A DNA stretch of 64,000 nucleotides from JAFIFT01 sp020051095 (GTDB taxonomy: Bacteria; Pseudomonadota; Gammaproteobacteria; Legionellales; Legionellaceae), in contig NZ_CAXMZT010000006.1 in NCBI RefSeq assembly GCF_964199965.1, forward strand, positions 62,001-126,000, given 5' to 3'. The notes beneath the pieces are model-generated. The model saw nothing but the letters and a program-made list of their open reading frames with translations, made no database searches and was not told where the DNA came from. Both the position numbers and the translations under genes were made by a program. Below, one piece after another: positions 34,906 to 45,027 of this stretch (within the stretch, counting starts at the first letter, position 1; every line of letters begins with the position of its first letter).

Positions 34906-37528
34906 TTTCATCGCTTGGCTCATCATCTTCATCGATGGATGTGTCTGATATATCTTGCTCGTCACCCTCAGTGAATTCAATGTCACTATCGTCTTCATCA
35001 TCAATTTCTTCGATTCGCTGTAAGCCGACGACAACCTCATCTTCGCTGACATTAATCAACCGAACTCCCTGAGTATTACGGCCAATAATGGATAGCTCAG
35101 ATACTTTGAACCGCACTAATGTCCCCTGATCGGTGATTAACATCACTTCATCCGTATTGGAAACCATCTGGGATTTAACCACATCACCATTTCTATCATT
35201 GACCTGAATGGAGATAACACCCTGCCCCCCGCGACCAGTAATTCGATATTCTGCAATGTCGGTTCGTTTTCCATAGCCACGTTCCGTTGCAGTAAGAATG
35301 GCACCTTCTTCCGCAGCGATAACCAGCGATATGACTTTTTGCCCCGGTTGTAAGCGAATGCCGCGCACACCACGTGCGGTTCTTCCCATGCCTCTCACGT
35401 GCATTTCAGAGAATCGAATCACTTTACCTGCATTACTAAAGAGCATGACATCCTGCTTACCATCCGTCAGTTCAACACCGACGAGTTGATCATTTTCAGA
35501 GAGATCAATGGCGATAATACCCGAGGATCTTGGACGACTAAAGGCACTCAGCGCTACTTTTTTCACGGTACCCGATTCAGTAGCCATAAAGACATAAGAG
35601 CCTTCATGGTATTCCCTAACAGGCAACATTGCATTGATTCGTTCACCTTCAGCAAGCGGAAGAATATTCACAATCGGCCTTCCTCTGGAAGCACGCGACG
35701 CCAGAGGCAACTCATAGGCTTTGAGCCAATATAACTTGCCATGATTGGTGAAACATAAGAGCGTATCGTGGGTATTGGCAACCACTAATTTCTCGATATA
35801 GTCTTCTTCTTTAATATTGGTTGCGGAACGGCCCTTGCCTCCCCGCTTTTGCGCCTTGTAATCCTTCAACGGTTGATATTTCACATACCCTTGGTGAGAT
35901 AAAGTCACGACAACATTTTCTTCTTGGATCAAATCTTCAATGGTTAAATCTTCTTGCGACGCCATTATCTCGGTACGTCTATCATCAGCAAACTGGGTTT
36001 TACTTTCGATGAGTTCATCTTTGATGACTGTCATTAAACGCTCAGGCGAAGCGAGAATGTCGAGTAAGTCTTTGATTAGGTCAAGCAACTCTTTGTATTC
36101 GTTGATAATTTTTTCTTGCTCTAAACCTGTTAATCGATGCAATCTTAACTCTAAGATAGCCTGAGCTTGTGCCTCGGATAATTGGTATCCATCTTCAAGC
36201 AACCCAATGGTTGCTGGTAAATCATCCGGCCGAGACGCATCACTGCCCGTGTTGGACAACATTGACTTAACCAAACCAGGTTGCCATTTGCGTTCTAATA
36301 AACCTTGTTTTGCATCTTGTGGGGTTGGTGATTGCTTGATGAGCTCGATCATCTCATCAATATTGGCTAACGCAATACCTAATCCCTCTAATAAATGCGC
36401 CCTGTTGCGGGCTTTCTTAAGTTCAAATAGCGTTCTACGCGTCACCACTTCACGGCGATGTTTAATAAAGTGCTCAATGACTTGCTTGAGGTTAAGGATG
36501 CGTGGTTGACCATCTACCAAGGCAACCATATTAATCCCAAATACATTTTGCATTTGGGTGTGTTTATAGAGGTTGTTAACGATAACTTCGGCTAGCTCGC
36601 CCCGCTTGAGCTCGATAACAATGCGCATGCCTTGTTTATCAGATTCATCGCGTAGACCTGAAATGCCTTCAATTTTTTTATCTCGCACCAGCTCGGCAAT
36701 TTTTTCAATGAGTCTTGCCTTGTTAACTTGATAAGGAAGCTCTGTCACAATAATCGCTTGTCGATTGGTGTCAGGATCAGTTTCAACATCACTGCGAGCA
36801 CGCATGATCGCCCGTCCGCGTCCTGTCTGATAAGCTTGGATAATCCCCGCTCGCCCGTTGATTATGCCTGCCGTGGGAAAATCTGGGCCAGGAACAATTT
36901 CCATCAGTTCATTAATGGATATATCAGGTTGATTAATTAAAGCGATACAAGCATCAATCACTTCTCCGAGATTATGGGGAGGAATATTGGTTGCCATCCC
37001 CACCGCAATACCAGAAGAACCATTGACCAAAAGATTGGGTATTCGTGCAGGCAATACCGAAGGTGCAAATTCTGTTTCGTCATAGTTGGGTACAAAATCA
37101 ACGGTTTCTTTGTCTAAGTCAGCCAATAAGGCATGTGCCACTTTCGACATTCGAACTTCGGTATAACGCATGGCAGCGGCAGCATCACCATCAATACTAC
37201 CAAAGTTTCCCTGCCCATCAACAAGCATGCAGCGCATGGAAAAAGGTTGTGCCATTCTAACAATGGTGTCGTAAACGGCTGTATCACCGTGAGGGTGATA
37301 TTTACCAATCACATCCCCCACCACACGGGCAGATTTTTTATAGGGTTTATTCCAGTCATTACCCAACTCACTCATCGCAAACAGCACGCGTCGATGGACA
37401 GGTTTTAAACCATCCCTTACATCAGGTAATGCCCGTCCGACGATAACGCTCATCGCGTAATCGAGATAAGATTGTTTTAATTCATCTTCAATATTGACTG
37501 AAATGATTTCTTTGGCAGAATTCACCAT
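34898..37528 (-). CDS. gyrA: DNA gyrase subunit A
   Basis: 876 residues from the ATG at 37528; with this start the active-site tyrosine (AAMRYTEVRM) is residue 122 as in E. coli, which supports it. The quinolone-determining region is HPHGDTAVYDTIVRMAQPFS, with Thr83 and Asp87, the usual wild-type pair in Legionella. The GyrA box is QKRGGKG, followed by six beta-propeller blades and a long acidic tail. Upstream in-frame ATG at 37549 would add seven residues. Confidence 0.97.
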   Translation of the reverse strand: MVNSAKEIISVNIEDELKQSYLDYAMSVIVGRALPDVRDGLKPVHRRVLFAMSELGNDWNKPYKKSARVVGDVIGKYHPHGDTAVYDTIVRMAQPFSMRCMLVDGQGNFGSIDGDAAAAMRYTEVRMSKVAHALLADLDKETVDFVPNYDETEFAPSVLPARIPNLLVNGSSGIAVGMATNIPPHNLGEVIDACIALINQPDISINELMEIVPGPDFPTAGIINGRAGIIQAYQTGRGRAIMRARSDVETDPDTNRQAIIVTELPYQVNKARLIEKIAELVRDKKIEGISGLRDESDKQGMRIVIELKRGELAEVIVNNLYKHTQMQNVFGINMVALVDGQPRILNLKQVIEHFIKHRREVVTRRTLFELKKARNRAHLLEGLGIALANIDEMIELIKQSPTPQDAKQGLLERKWQPGLVKSMLSNTGSDASRPDDLPATIGLLEDGYQLSEAQAQAILELRLHRLTGLEQEKIINEYKELLDLIKDLLDILASPERLMTVIKDELIESKTQFADDRRTEIMASQEDLTIEDLIQEENVVVTLSHQGYVKYQPLKDYKAQKRGGKGRSATNIKEEDYIEKLVVANTHDTLLCFTNHGKLYWLKAYELPLASRASRGRPIVNILPLAEGERINAMLPVREYHEGSYVFMATESGTVKKVALSAFSRPRSSGIIAIDLSENDQLVGVELTDGKQDVMLFSNAGKVIRFSEMHVRGMGRTARGVRGIRLQPGQKVISLVIAAEEGAILTATERGYGKRTDIAEYRITGRGGQGVISIQVNDRNGDVVKSQMVSNTDEVMLITDQGTLVRFKVSELSIIGRNTQGVRLINVSEDEVVVGLQRIEEIDDEDDSDIEFTEGDEQDISDTSIDEDDEPSDENE

Positions 37529-37575
37529 AGTTTTGCCTTGTCCTTGCACTGATATATTTAAACTAAGCTAGGATA

Positions 37576-38442
37576 TCATAGGTTTTCGGTGATTTCTATC
37601 AGTGCATGTTTAATCATGCGTTCTACTAGAGGCTCAATTGCATCGGCAAATTCCCCTTTTATTCGATTGGCAAGAACCACACTTAAAGATACGCATCGAT
37701 GCCCCATTAATCGACTTAAACCATACAGAGCCGCTGTTTCCATTTCGATATTGGTGACGGGGATATCCTGGAAACTAAGTGTTGACAGATCGCGATATAA
37801 ATTCGGGAAGGCAAGCGGATGACGTAAAGCCCTTCCTTGAGCAGCATAAAAACCGTTGCAGGTAATGGTTATCCCTGGTTTTGCATCATTCTTAAATTGC
37901 TGATGAAGCGATGACTCTGCTTGAGCGACGAAATAGGCGCTCGTATAATCTGTAAACGTTTTTTGGCAATTTTGATGTAAAAGTTTCTCATCATTTGTCA
38001 TCGAATATTGATAAAAATCCATCATATTATCCAGTCCTATGGCATAGGCACTGTTTATAATATCACCAATAGCAAAATTCTCATGGATTGAGCCAGTTGT
38101 TCCCAGTCTAATCAACGATAATTGCCGGCCGTTATCGAGATAAGTCCGAGATGGCAAATCCATTGAAGCCAGCGCATCTAATTCATTGATAACAATATCG
38201 ATGTTAGGCATACCAATGCCAGTGGATAGCACTGTCAAACGTTGATTGTTTAAATAACCGGTATGAGTCACAAACTCTCGATGCTGTCGTTTTAGTTCAA
38301 TCGAATCAAAATGGCGGCTAACTTGATTTACCCGAGCCGGGTCGCCCACGGTGATAATCGTATCTGCAATTTCTTCAGACAACAGATCAAGATGATACAC
38401 TGCCCCACGTTCATTAAGAGGTAAATCCGCTGCATTTGCCAT
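37576..38442 (-). CDS. Nucleoside phosphorylase (PNP/UDP family I)
   Basis: 288 residues. TIITVGDPARVNQVSRHFD at the N-terminus, LSTGIGMPNIDIVINEL, IRLGTTGSIHE and the substrate-binding NIEMETAALYGLSR place it in the hexameric PNP/uridine phosphorylase family. Uridine or a related nucleoside is the likely substrate, but it is longer than typical Udp (about 250 residues), so the specificity is uncertain. Cytosolic. It is 48 bp upstream of gyrA and may be co-transcribed with it. Confidence 0.85.
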   Translation of the reverse strand: MANAADLPLNERGAVYHLDLLSEEIADTIITVGDPARVNQVSRHFDSIELKRQHREFVTHTGYLNNQRLTVLSTGIGMPNIDIVINELDALASMDLPSRTYLDNGRQLSLIRLGTTGSIHENFAIGDIINSAYAIGLDNMMDFYQYSMTNDEKLLHQNCQKTFTDYTSAYFVAQAESSLHQQFKNDAKPGITITCNGFYAAQGRALRHPLAFPNLYRDLSTLSFQDIPVTNIEMETAALYGLSRLMGHRCVSLSVVLANRIKGEFADAIEPLVERMIKHALIEITENL

Positions 38443-38654
38443 CGCGTTTCAAATTGTTTGCTAAACTGTATCTAAAGGATATATTTTTGGACGTAACAAT
38501 ACAACATTTACCCATGAATTCTCATGGATATAAATCTCAAATTGACCTTTGTTATGCATTTATATAACATAGCCATTAAATTTGATAAGGGTGAATCCCT
38601 GTCTATCTAATATAGACTTAATTACCCTTGATAATATAAACACTAGGAGATTCT

Positions 38655-39926
38655 ATGACCACGAAAAAGGCTCAATTAAACATCGATGGGCATGAACCAA
38701 TTGACTTACCAATTTTTTCGCCTACCCTTGGTAATGATGTCATTGATGTGGGCAAGCTCGTGTCTGAAGGCTATTTTACTTATGATCCTGGTTTCGTATC
38801 AACAGCCGCCTGCGAATCAAAGATTACTTACATCGATGGTTCCAATGGAATCCTTCTCTATCGTGGTTATCCGATTGAGCAACTGGCAGAAAAAAAAGAC
38901 TTCATTGACGTATCGTATTTATTGCTAAATGGTGAATTACCTACGAAAGAAGAAAAAGAGGATTTCACTTCTCTCCTCAATAATCACACCATGGTCCACC
39001 AACAAATGTACCAATTTTTGAATGGTTTTCGTCGAGATGCTCACCCGATGGCAATCATGGTTGGCATTGTGGGTGCTCTATCTGCTTTCTACCATGACAC
39101 AACTGACTTAAACAACGAAGATGATCGCTATCGCTCTGCCATTCGACTGATTGCAAAAATGCCAACATTAGCAGCCATGAGTTATAAATACTCCATCGGC
39201 ATGCCTTTTATGTATCCCAAAAATGACATGTCTTATGCTGAGAATTTTCTTCATATGATGTTTGGCGTACCAACTGAGAATCGTAATCCCGATCCTGTCC
39301 TAGTTGCAGCAATGGATGTCATTTTCACCCTGCACGCAGACCATGAGCAAAACGCCTCCACATCCACCGTCCGACTCGCTGGATCAACCGGCGCCAACCC
39401 TTATGCGTGCACGTCAGCTGGCATTGGTGCTTTATGGGGACCTGCCCATGGTGGCGCTAACGAAGCCTGTTTAAACATGTTGCAACAAATCGGCGACGTC
39501 AAACACATCCCTGAGTATATAAAACGTGCTAAAGATAAGGATGATCCATTCCGTCTCATGGGCTTTGGCCACCGCGTCTACAAAAGCTATGACCCACGAG
39601 CAAAAGTAATGCGCCACACCTGCCACCGCGTATTAGATGCAGTGGGTGCTCACAATGAGCCCTTATTCAAATTAGCCATGGAACTCGAGCGCATTGCCTT
39701 AGAAGATGATTATTTTGTTGAGAAAAAGCTTTACCCCAATGTTGACTTTTATTCTGGCATCACCTTAAGTGCTATTGGCATCCCAACGAATATGTTTACC
39801 GTTATCTTTGCCCTTGCTCGAACTGTTGGATGGATGTCCCATTGGTTAGAAATGAGTAGCAGCAAAGGTAAAATTGGCCGACCAAGACAATTATACACAG
39901 GCAAAACTCAGCGAGATATTGAATAA
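38655..39926 (+). CDS. gltA: Citrate synthase (type II)
   Basis: 423 residues. Catalytic residues are visible in WGPAHGGANEA (His), GFGHRVYKSYDPRA (His) and YPNVDFYSGI (Asp). Length and N-terminal domain match the hexameric NADH-regulated Gram-negative type. It makes citrate from oxaloacetate and acetyl-CoA. TAGGAGAT precedes the ATG, and a terminator follows. Confidence 0.97.
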   Translation: MTTKKAQLNIDGHEPIDLPIFSPTLGNDVIDVGKLVSEGYFTYDPGFVSTAACESKITYIDGSNGILLYRGYPIEQLAEKKDFIDVSYLLLNGELPTKEEKEDFTSLLNNHTMVHQQMYQFLNGFRRDAHPMAIMVGIVGALSAFYHDTTDLNNEDDRYRSAIRLIAKMPTLAAMSYKYSIGMPFMYPKNDMSYAENFLHMMFGVPTENRNPDPVLVAAMDVIFTLHADHEQNASTSTVRLAGSTGANPYACTSAGIGALWGPAHGGANEACLNMLQQIGDVKHIPEYIKRAKDKDDPFRLMGFGHRVYKSYDPRAKVMRHTCHRVLDAVGAHNEPLFKLAMELERIALEDDYFVEKKLYPNVDFYSGITLSAIGIPTNMFTVIFALARTVGWMSHWLEMSSSKGKIGRPRQLYTGKTQRDIE

Positions 39927-39969
39927 CTTGCTCCTACAAACCACCCCAAATCTCAACTTTCAAAGCTAT

Positions 39970-39993
39970 AATCGGGCATCTGCCCGATTTTAC
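39970..39993 (+). terminator. gltA terminator
   Basis: AATCGGGCA, TC, TGCCCGATT, then TTACT. The 9-bp GC-rich stem lies 43 bp after the gltA stop. Confidence 0.85.
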
Positions 39994-40163
39994 TGCTTTC
40001 AAACTATCTGCAACACCATCTAACCACTTTATAAAATGATCATATTTTAACCTTATTTTCGTCTATCTTCCAAAAATTCCATTCTTTTTATGAAGAACTG
40101 AAAATTCTTTACTAAAATAATATTAAGGACATAGTGAAATAAGAATGATAATAAGGGATTGAT

Positions 40164-40889
40164 ATGAAACGCATTGTGTCATTTGTTATCATAACATTAT
40201 TCATAAGCCTCAGTCAGCAAGCCCAGGCTAATAAACGGTATGGCGAATTATTATGCCGCCAACAGGATTTCTTTTGTATCAAAGTTCGTTCTGGTGAAAG
40301 CTGGGGCAGCTTATTTCCAAACCCAGAATCACGCGATATTGTACGACGCATAAACCGCATGAACATCCAATTAAAACCGGGTATGGTGATAGCTATTCCC
40401 AAGTATCTAGATCGCATCAGCATATATGATGTCTCGCCCTTTCCAAGGTATATCGAATCAACGGGTGAACGCAGCATCTATGTCAGTCAACAAGACCTTG
40501 CTTGGGCTGCTTATGATCAGGATGGTGAACTCCTATGGTGGGGACCGATATCGCCAGGAAAAGGTAATTGCCGTAACCAAGATGGCTGCAAAACACCGTC
40601 AGGCTCTTTCCGCGTCATACGTAAACAAGACATTGATTGCATCTCAACAGCATTTCCTAGACGAGCCAACGGCGATAATGGCGGTGCTCCAATGCCTTAC
40701 TGCATGCATTTTTTCAGAGGTTATGCACTTCATGGTAGCCCAGTTGTACCAGGTTATGCCGATAGTCATGGCTGCGTAAGAATGTTTATTGAAGATGCTC
40801 GCTGGTTAAATGAGGAATTTGTCACGCTTCCAGGAAATGGTTATAAAGGAACAAGGGTTATCATTGGAAGCCCCGCAAAGAATTCCTAA
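40164..40889 (+). CDS. L,D-transpeptidase (YkuD), secreted
   Basis: 241 residues with a signal peptide (ending QQAQA). Residues about 35-80 look like a degenerate LysM (IKVRSGESWGSLFPN ... LKPGMVIAIPKY). The YkuD domain has the catalytic motif YADSHGCVRM (Cys in SHGC) and the upstream YALHGS. Shares several words with the enzyme at 20978, and is probably a paralogue with its own wall-binding module. Faces rlpA, another peptidoglycan gene. Confidence 0.9.
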   Translation: MKRIVSFVIITLFISLSQQAQANKRYGELLCRQQDFFCIKVRSGESWGSLFPNPESRDIVRRINRMNIQLKPGMVIAIPKYLDRISIYDVSPFPRYIESTGERSIYVSQQDLAWAAYDQDGELLWWGPISPGKGNCRNQDGCKTPSGSFRVIRKQDIDCISTAFPRRANGDNGGAPMPYCMHFFRGYALHGSPVVPGYADSHGCVRMFIEDARWLNEEFVTLPGNGYKGTRVIIGSPAKNS

Positions 40890-40913
40890 AGAAGGGGTTT
40901 ACCAGGTTCTGTG

Positions 40914-41651
40914 TTAGCGAATCACAGCAAGCGCTTCTTCAAAACCAATTTGACTAAGTTGGTAACGCACTTGCTCCAGTTTTGCGAGCTTATCAAAGGG
41001 GCCAATGGTAATGACATATAAATCGCTAATCTGATCCATCATCACGGGCCATCTAAATTCCTTTTCAAGCCGCTTTTTTAATTTTTTGGCATTGTTGTAA
41101 ATACTCATGCTGGCAACATGGATAAAATATTCGCCGACCGGATCGGCATAGTTAGCCATCGAAACCGCATCAACTGACACTTTGGCTGTTCCAGCTTGAA
41201 TAATTCCTAATAGATACGCAGCAGAATAGGATAAATCGATAATGCGATCAGTATGGAACGGTCCACGATCGTTGACGCGCACAATAATAGAACGACCATT
41301 GGTAAGGTTTGTCACTTTAACATAACAAGGCAATGGCAGCGTTTTGTGAGCCGCTGTGATGGCATACATATCATAGACTTCGCCACTCGACGTACGTTTT
41401 TTATGAAAATCAGGCCCATACCAAGACGCAATACCCAGTTGATGAAATCCTTTGCTACTTTTTAAAACTTGATAAACGTTGCCATCCATTTTATAAGTAA
41501 TTGGGTTGCCATAAAAGCTCAAAGGCTCATCAATTGGGATCACTGGCTTTAATTGCCGCACACGAGTTGCATGGGCTTCATAAGCAAAACCAAATGGCTT
41601 TAGCAATAAGATAAAGCATGCGATTAGAAAGCGAGCCAAAAATAATTGCAT
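40914..41651 (-). CDS. rlpA: Septal ring lytic transglycosylase RlpA
   Basis: 245 residues. Signal peptide/anchor (FLARFLIACFILLLKPFGFA). The double-psi beta-barrel has GIASWYGPDFHKKRTSSGEV and the catalytic Asp in VNDRGPFHTDRIIDLS. The C-terminal SPOR domain (about residues 170-245) binds denuded glycan at the septum. Convergent with the L,D-transpeptidase gene. Confidence 0.93.
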   Translation of the reverse strand: MQLFLARFLIACFILLLKPFGFAYEAHATRVRQLKPVIPIDEPLSFYGNPITYKMDGNVYQVLKSSKGFHQLGIASWYGPDFHKKRTSSGEVYDMYAITAAHKTLPLPCYVKVTNLTNGRSIIVRVNDRGPFHTDRIIDLSYSAAYLLGIIQAGTAKVSVDAVSMANYADPVGEYFIHVASMSIYNNAKKLKKRLEKEFRWPVMMDQISDLYVITIGPFDKLAKLEQVRYQLSQIGFEEALAVIR

Positions 41652-41841
41652 CGATGAAACTCATATTTGTGGTAACATGTTAGCGACGATCTCTATGATA
41701 AACTCAAATTGATTGTTAGTAAAAGTATCTTGGGTCTATAACGAAACGACGATAGGATAAAAAGCGAAACAACTGTCCATTCATAGCCAGATATATAACA
41801 ATAGGACTATTTTTAACACAACGAGAGATGAGAATATTGCG

Positions 41842-42666
41842 ATGCATCCTGAACAGTCTTCTTTAGGTCAAAAGACCCATTATGAAAATCAGTACAATCC
41901 AACCTTGTTATTCCCGATTGAGCGGTTCGCCAAACGAGTTGAAATAAATTTAGATGTCAACACGACCCCTTTATTTGGATACGATCTTTGGACGCACTAT
42001 GAAGTTTCTTGGCTAAACAAAAAAGGAAAACCCCAAGTTGCCATTGCAATCATGATGATCCCCTGTCACTCTCGTTTCTTAATCGAGTCGAAATCATTAA
42101 AGCTCTATTTTAATAGTTTTAATCAAACACCGTTTTCAGATTGGCGGCAAGTCAAGCAAACCATAGTTAAGGACTTAAGCCAAGTTGTTGAAACCGAGAT
42201 CCAAGTTCATCTCTACCCGTTAGGTGAGGCACCCCTTTCAACCTGCGCTAGATTCGAAGGATTATGCTTAGATGACCTCGATATTTCCTGTCATCAGTAT
42301 CAACCTGATTCGAATTTGTTAAACACAACGAGTAAGAACACAACAGAAGTCATCCATTCCAATTTGTTGAAATCAAATTGTTTAGTCACGAATCAACCAG
42401 ACTGGGGAAGTGTGCAAATTTCCTATCAGGGTCCTCAAATTGACCATGAAGGTTTGTTACGCTATATCATTTCATTCCGTGAACATAATGAATTTCATGA
42501 GCAATGCATTGAACGGATGTTTATGGATATTTTACGGCAATGCAAACCTAGTAAATTAACCGTAATTGGTCGTTATACCCGGCGAGGTGGTCTGGATATT
42601 AATCCTGTCAGAAGCACCCATCCGTTGGATTCCGTCAATTTATATTTAAGATTGATACGTCAATAA
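41842..42666 (+). CDS. queF: NADPH-dependent 7-cyano-7-deazaguanine reductase QueF
   Basis: 274 residues, the long two-domain form found in gammaproteobacteria. The catalytic Cys and Asp are in SNCLVTNQPDWGSVQISY. The second half has YIISFREHNEFHEQCIERMF, the family's substrate/NADPH region. It reduces preQ0 to preQ1 in queuosine tRNA modification. Confidence 0.95.
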   Translation: MHPEQSSLGQKTHYENQYNPTLLFPIERFAKRVEINLDVNTTPLFGYDLWTHYEVSWLNKKGKPQVAIAIMMIPCHSRFLIESKSLKLYFNSFNQTPFSDWRQVKQTIVKDLSQVVETEIQVHLYPLGEAPLSTCARFEGLCLDDLDISCHQYQPDSNLLNTTSKNTTEVIHSNLLKSNCLVTNQPDWGSVQISYQGPQIDHEGLLRYIISFREHNEFHEQCIERMFMDILRQCKPSKLTVIGRYTRRGGLDINPVRSTHPLDSVNLYLRLIRQ

Positions 42667-42816
42667 AGGCCTTGCGCTTGGGCAAGAGCCAAGGTTGATT
42701 AAGACGGCCACATCGCGGTATATTTTTTCATGTAAAGGCTATCATTCCGGCCCTAGCAGATACCCTGTTATGCAAATTCATGCTATAGTTCCAATTTTAC
42801 ATATGATAAAAAGAAA

Positions 42817-43212
42817 ATGGCCGACATCCCCCACATGATCCAATTAGCAGTGTCGCATCTCAAAAATGCCCACGCTCCTTATTCTAAATTTCATGTGAGT
42901 TGTTGCATACAAGGAATAAACCAGCGTTATTATGTTGGCGTTAACGTGGAAAATATTGTCTATCCTTTAGGAAATTGTGCAGAAGCATCCGCCATTAGTC
43001 AGATGGTAACGGATGGCTGTAAAGGCATCGACAGTGTTGTTCTTTTGACAAGTGAAAATCGACTCTGTAGCCCATGTGGCGGTTGTCGGCAACGACTGTA
43101 TGAGTTTGCCACACCGAGCACCAAAATATACTTATGTAATCAGAAATCTGTTCTAAAAGAGTATAATTTAACCGATTTATTACCCGAAGCATTTCATTTA
43201 TTACCGACTTAA
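42817..43212 (+). CDS. cdd: Cytidine deaminase
   Basis: 131 residues, short tetrameric type. Zinc ligands are Cys in PLGNCAEASA (with the catalytic Glu) and the pair in CSPCGGCRQRL. It converts cytidine/deoxycytidine to uridine/deoxyuridine. Starts a three-gene salvage operon (12 bp to the phosphorylase). Confidence 0.93.
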   Translation: MADIPHMIQLAVSHLKNAHAPYSKFHVSCCIQGINQRYYVGVNVENIVYPLGNCAEASAISQMVTDGCKGIDSVVLLTSENRLCSPCGGCRQRLYEFATPSTKIYLCNQKSVLKEYNLTDLLPEAFHLLPT

Positions 43213-43224
43213 CAGTGTGAGAAT

Positions 43225-44055
43225 ATGACTATTTATAATTTTGCCCATGAAGCTGCACATATCATTAAACAAGATTACCCTCAATATCGCCCCTTAGTAG
43301 GCATTGTATGCGGCTCAGGTCTTGGTAGTTTTACCGAGCAATTAGAAGATAGTGTACGCATCCCCTACGGTGATTTGCCTGGTTTTCCAAAAGTCACCGT
43401 CAGTGGCCATGGTGGATACCTAGTATTAGGACGACTGGGTGGTACCGATGTTGCCTGTCTTGAAGGCCGTTCACATAGTTACGAAAATCAAGATTTTACA
43501 CCCGTTCTAACCTATGTTCGCACATTAAAGTTAATTGGTTGCCAGTATTTTATTGCTACCAATGCTTCAGGCTCCTTAAGAGAAGATGTTGGTCCAGGTG
43601 AGCTAATGCTAATAACGGATCATATCAATATGCAGCCGAGCAATCCATTGGCTGGAGAAAATGACGAACGGTTTGGCCCTCGTTTTTACCCGCTTGATAA
43701 TGCCTATGATATCGAGTTACGCGCAAGATTATTAGAAATCGCCCAACAAGCGCATATCAATTTACATCAAGGTGTGTATATTTCCGTGCTAGGGCCCAAC
43801 TATGAAACTGCCGCTGAAATTCGCGCATTTCGCATTATGGGTGCTGATGCTGTCGGGATGTCAACTGTGCCCGAGGTTCTGGTTGCTAATCATTGTGGAA
43901 TGAAAGTTGCGGTGATAGCAACCATTACCAATTATGCAACTGGGTTGTCCACTGATTCTCATTCGCACGAAGCAGTCGTTGTGATGGCGGCCGCTGCCTC
44001 AAATATGTTAAACCGGCTATTAACTCAATTCATTGGTCAAATACATCATGGCTAG
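43225..44055 (+). CDS. Purine nucleoside phosphorylase (trimeric class)
   Basis: 276 residues. Motifs: GIVCGSGLGSF, PKVTVSGHGGYLVLGRLGG, CLEGRSHSYE, VLGPNYETAAEIRAFRIMG, GMSTVPE, ITNYATGLS. It splits purine nucleosides to base and ribose-1-phosphate. Ends overlapping deoC by 8 bp, linking deoxyribose-phosphate release to its degradation. Confidence 0.93.
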   Translation: MTIYNFAHEAAHIIKQDYPQYRPLVGIVCGSGLGSFTEQLEDSVRIPYGDLPGFPKVTVSGHGGYLVLGRLGGTDVACLEGRSHSYENQDFTPVLTYVRTLKLIGCQYFIATNASGSLREDVGPGELMLITDHINMQPSNPLAGENDERFGPRFYPLDNAYDIELRARLLEIAQQAHINLHQGVYISVLGPNYETAAEIRAFRIMGADAVGMSTVPEVLVANHCGMKVAVIATITNYATGLSTDSHSHEAVVVMAAAASNMLNRLLTQFIGQIHHG

Positions 44056-44815
44056 TCTATCAACACAAACAATCAATTTGTCGGATATGACCAATTTGAT
44101 ACACACCATCGAACATCCAACACTGGATAGTCAATCGCTTTTATCGCTAATAGACTATACATTTTTAAATGATAAGCGGTCTCAAGATGCGCTCGATGAG
44201 TTTGTTCAATCAGCCTACCGCTATCCTCAATTAGCCGGCATATGTGTTTATGCGCATCATTTACATTTATTCAAACAACACCCTAGCAAGAAAGTGACCG
44301 TCGTTAATTTCCCAGCCGGTGATCAAAACGACTTCGCTGTATTTGGCGAATTTGATTCGGTAATCAATGTCGCTAATCCCGATGAAATTGACTATGTATT
44401 TCCCTATCAGGCCTATCTTGACGGTGCAAAAGAGTATGCTTTACATCAATGCAAAAAAGTCATTGAACATAGTCGTAGAACCCAAGTGACAATAAAAATC
44501 ATTATTGAGTCAGGTGAGTTCACCTCGCCGACAATTCTCTACGAGTTATGTAAGTCAATCCTTGAGTTCCAACCTGATTTCATTAAAACGTCGACTGGCT
44601 TTAGCAAAACTGGCGCCACCTTTGAAGCAGTTAGCGTGATTTGCCAAGCAATCAAAGATTCAGGCATTGACTGTGGGGTGAAAGTTTCGGGTGGGATAAG
44701 AGATGCCTTAGCAGCTTGTCGGTATATTTTCCTTGCTGAAACCATCCTTAACCGTCAAATTGATCCATCCTGGTTTCGTATAGGCGCAAGCCAGTTAGTG
44801 CGCAATTTAACATAA
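44048..44815 (+). CDS. deoC: Deoxyribose-phosphate aldolase
   Basis: 255 residues from the ATG at 44048 (overlapping the previous stop, ATGGCTAG). The TIM-barrel motifs are IDYTFLNDK, KVTVVNFPAGDQ, VTIKIIIESGE, DFIKTSTGFSK (Schiff-base Lys) and GVKVSGGIRD. It cleaves deoxyribose 5-phosphate to acetaldehyde and glyceraldehyde 3-phosphate. Third gene of the nucleoside-salvage operon. Confidence 0.94.
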   Translation: MASLSTQTINLSDMTNLIHTIEHPTLDSQSLLSLIDYTFLNDKRSQDALDEFVQSAYRYPQLAGICVYAHHLHLFKQHPSKKVTVVNFPAGDQNDFAVFGEFDSVINVANPDEIDYVFPYQAYLDGAKEYALHQCKKVIEHSRRTQVTIKIIIESGEFTSPTILYELCKSILEFQPDFIKTSTGFSKTGATFEAVSVICQAIKDSGIDCGVKVSGGIRDALAACRYIFLAETILNRQIDPSWFRIGASQLVRNLT

Positions 44816-44819
44816 GGCA

Positions 44820-45010
44820 ATTGCCGGGCCAAGGCCCTGAAGTATCTTCAGATTTCTAAAACAAGAAAAAGTTGCCGTCGTTGCGAGCGTAAGCGAAGCA
44901 ATCCAGCACAGATGTTTAACATGACATCGATATGGATTGCTTCGCTTTCGCTCGCAACGACTATATATCATACATCTCCCCAAAACTGAGGATACTTAAG
45001 GCCAAGACTC
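44820..45010. repeat. Dispersed intergenic repeat with long inverted core
   Basis: A core of CGTTGCGAGCGTAAGCGAAG then CAATCCA is inverted 26 bp later as TGGATTGCTTCGCTTTCGCT and CGCAACG. It is flanked by ...GGCCCTGAAGTATCTTCAG on the left and CTGAGGATACTTAAGGCC on the right, themselves inverted. A copy lacking the core interior lies at 46205-46325, on the other side of ald. Transcribed, it would form a long stem between the convergent deoC and ald. Confidence 0.8.
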
Positions 45011-45027
45011 GACCGATATTCGCCAAA

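Noticed and set aside
37045..37408. Several plus-strand ORFs opposite gyrA
   Set aside because: They are mirror frames of a strongly conserved gene on the other strand.
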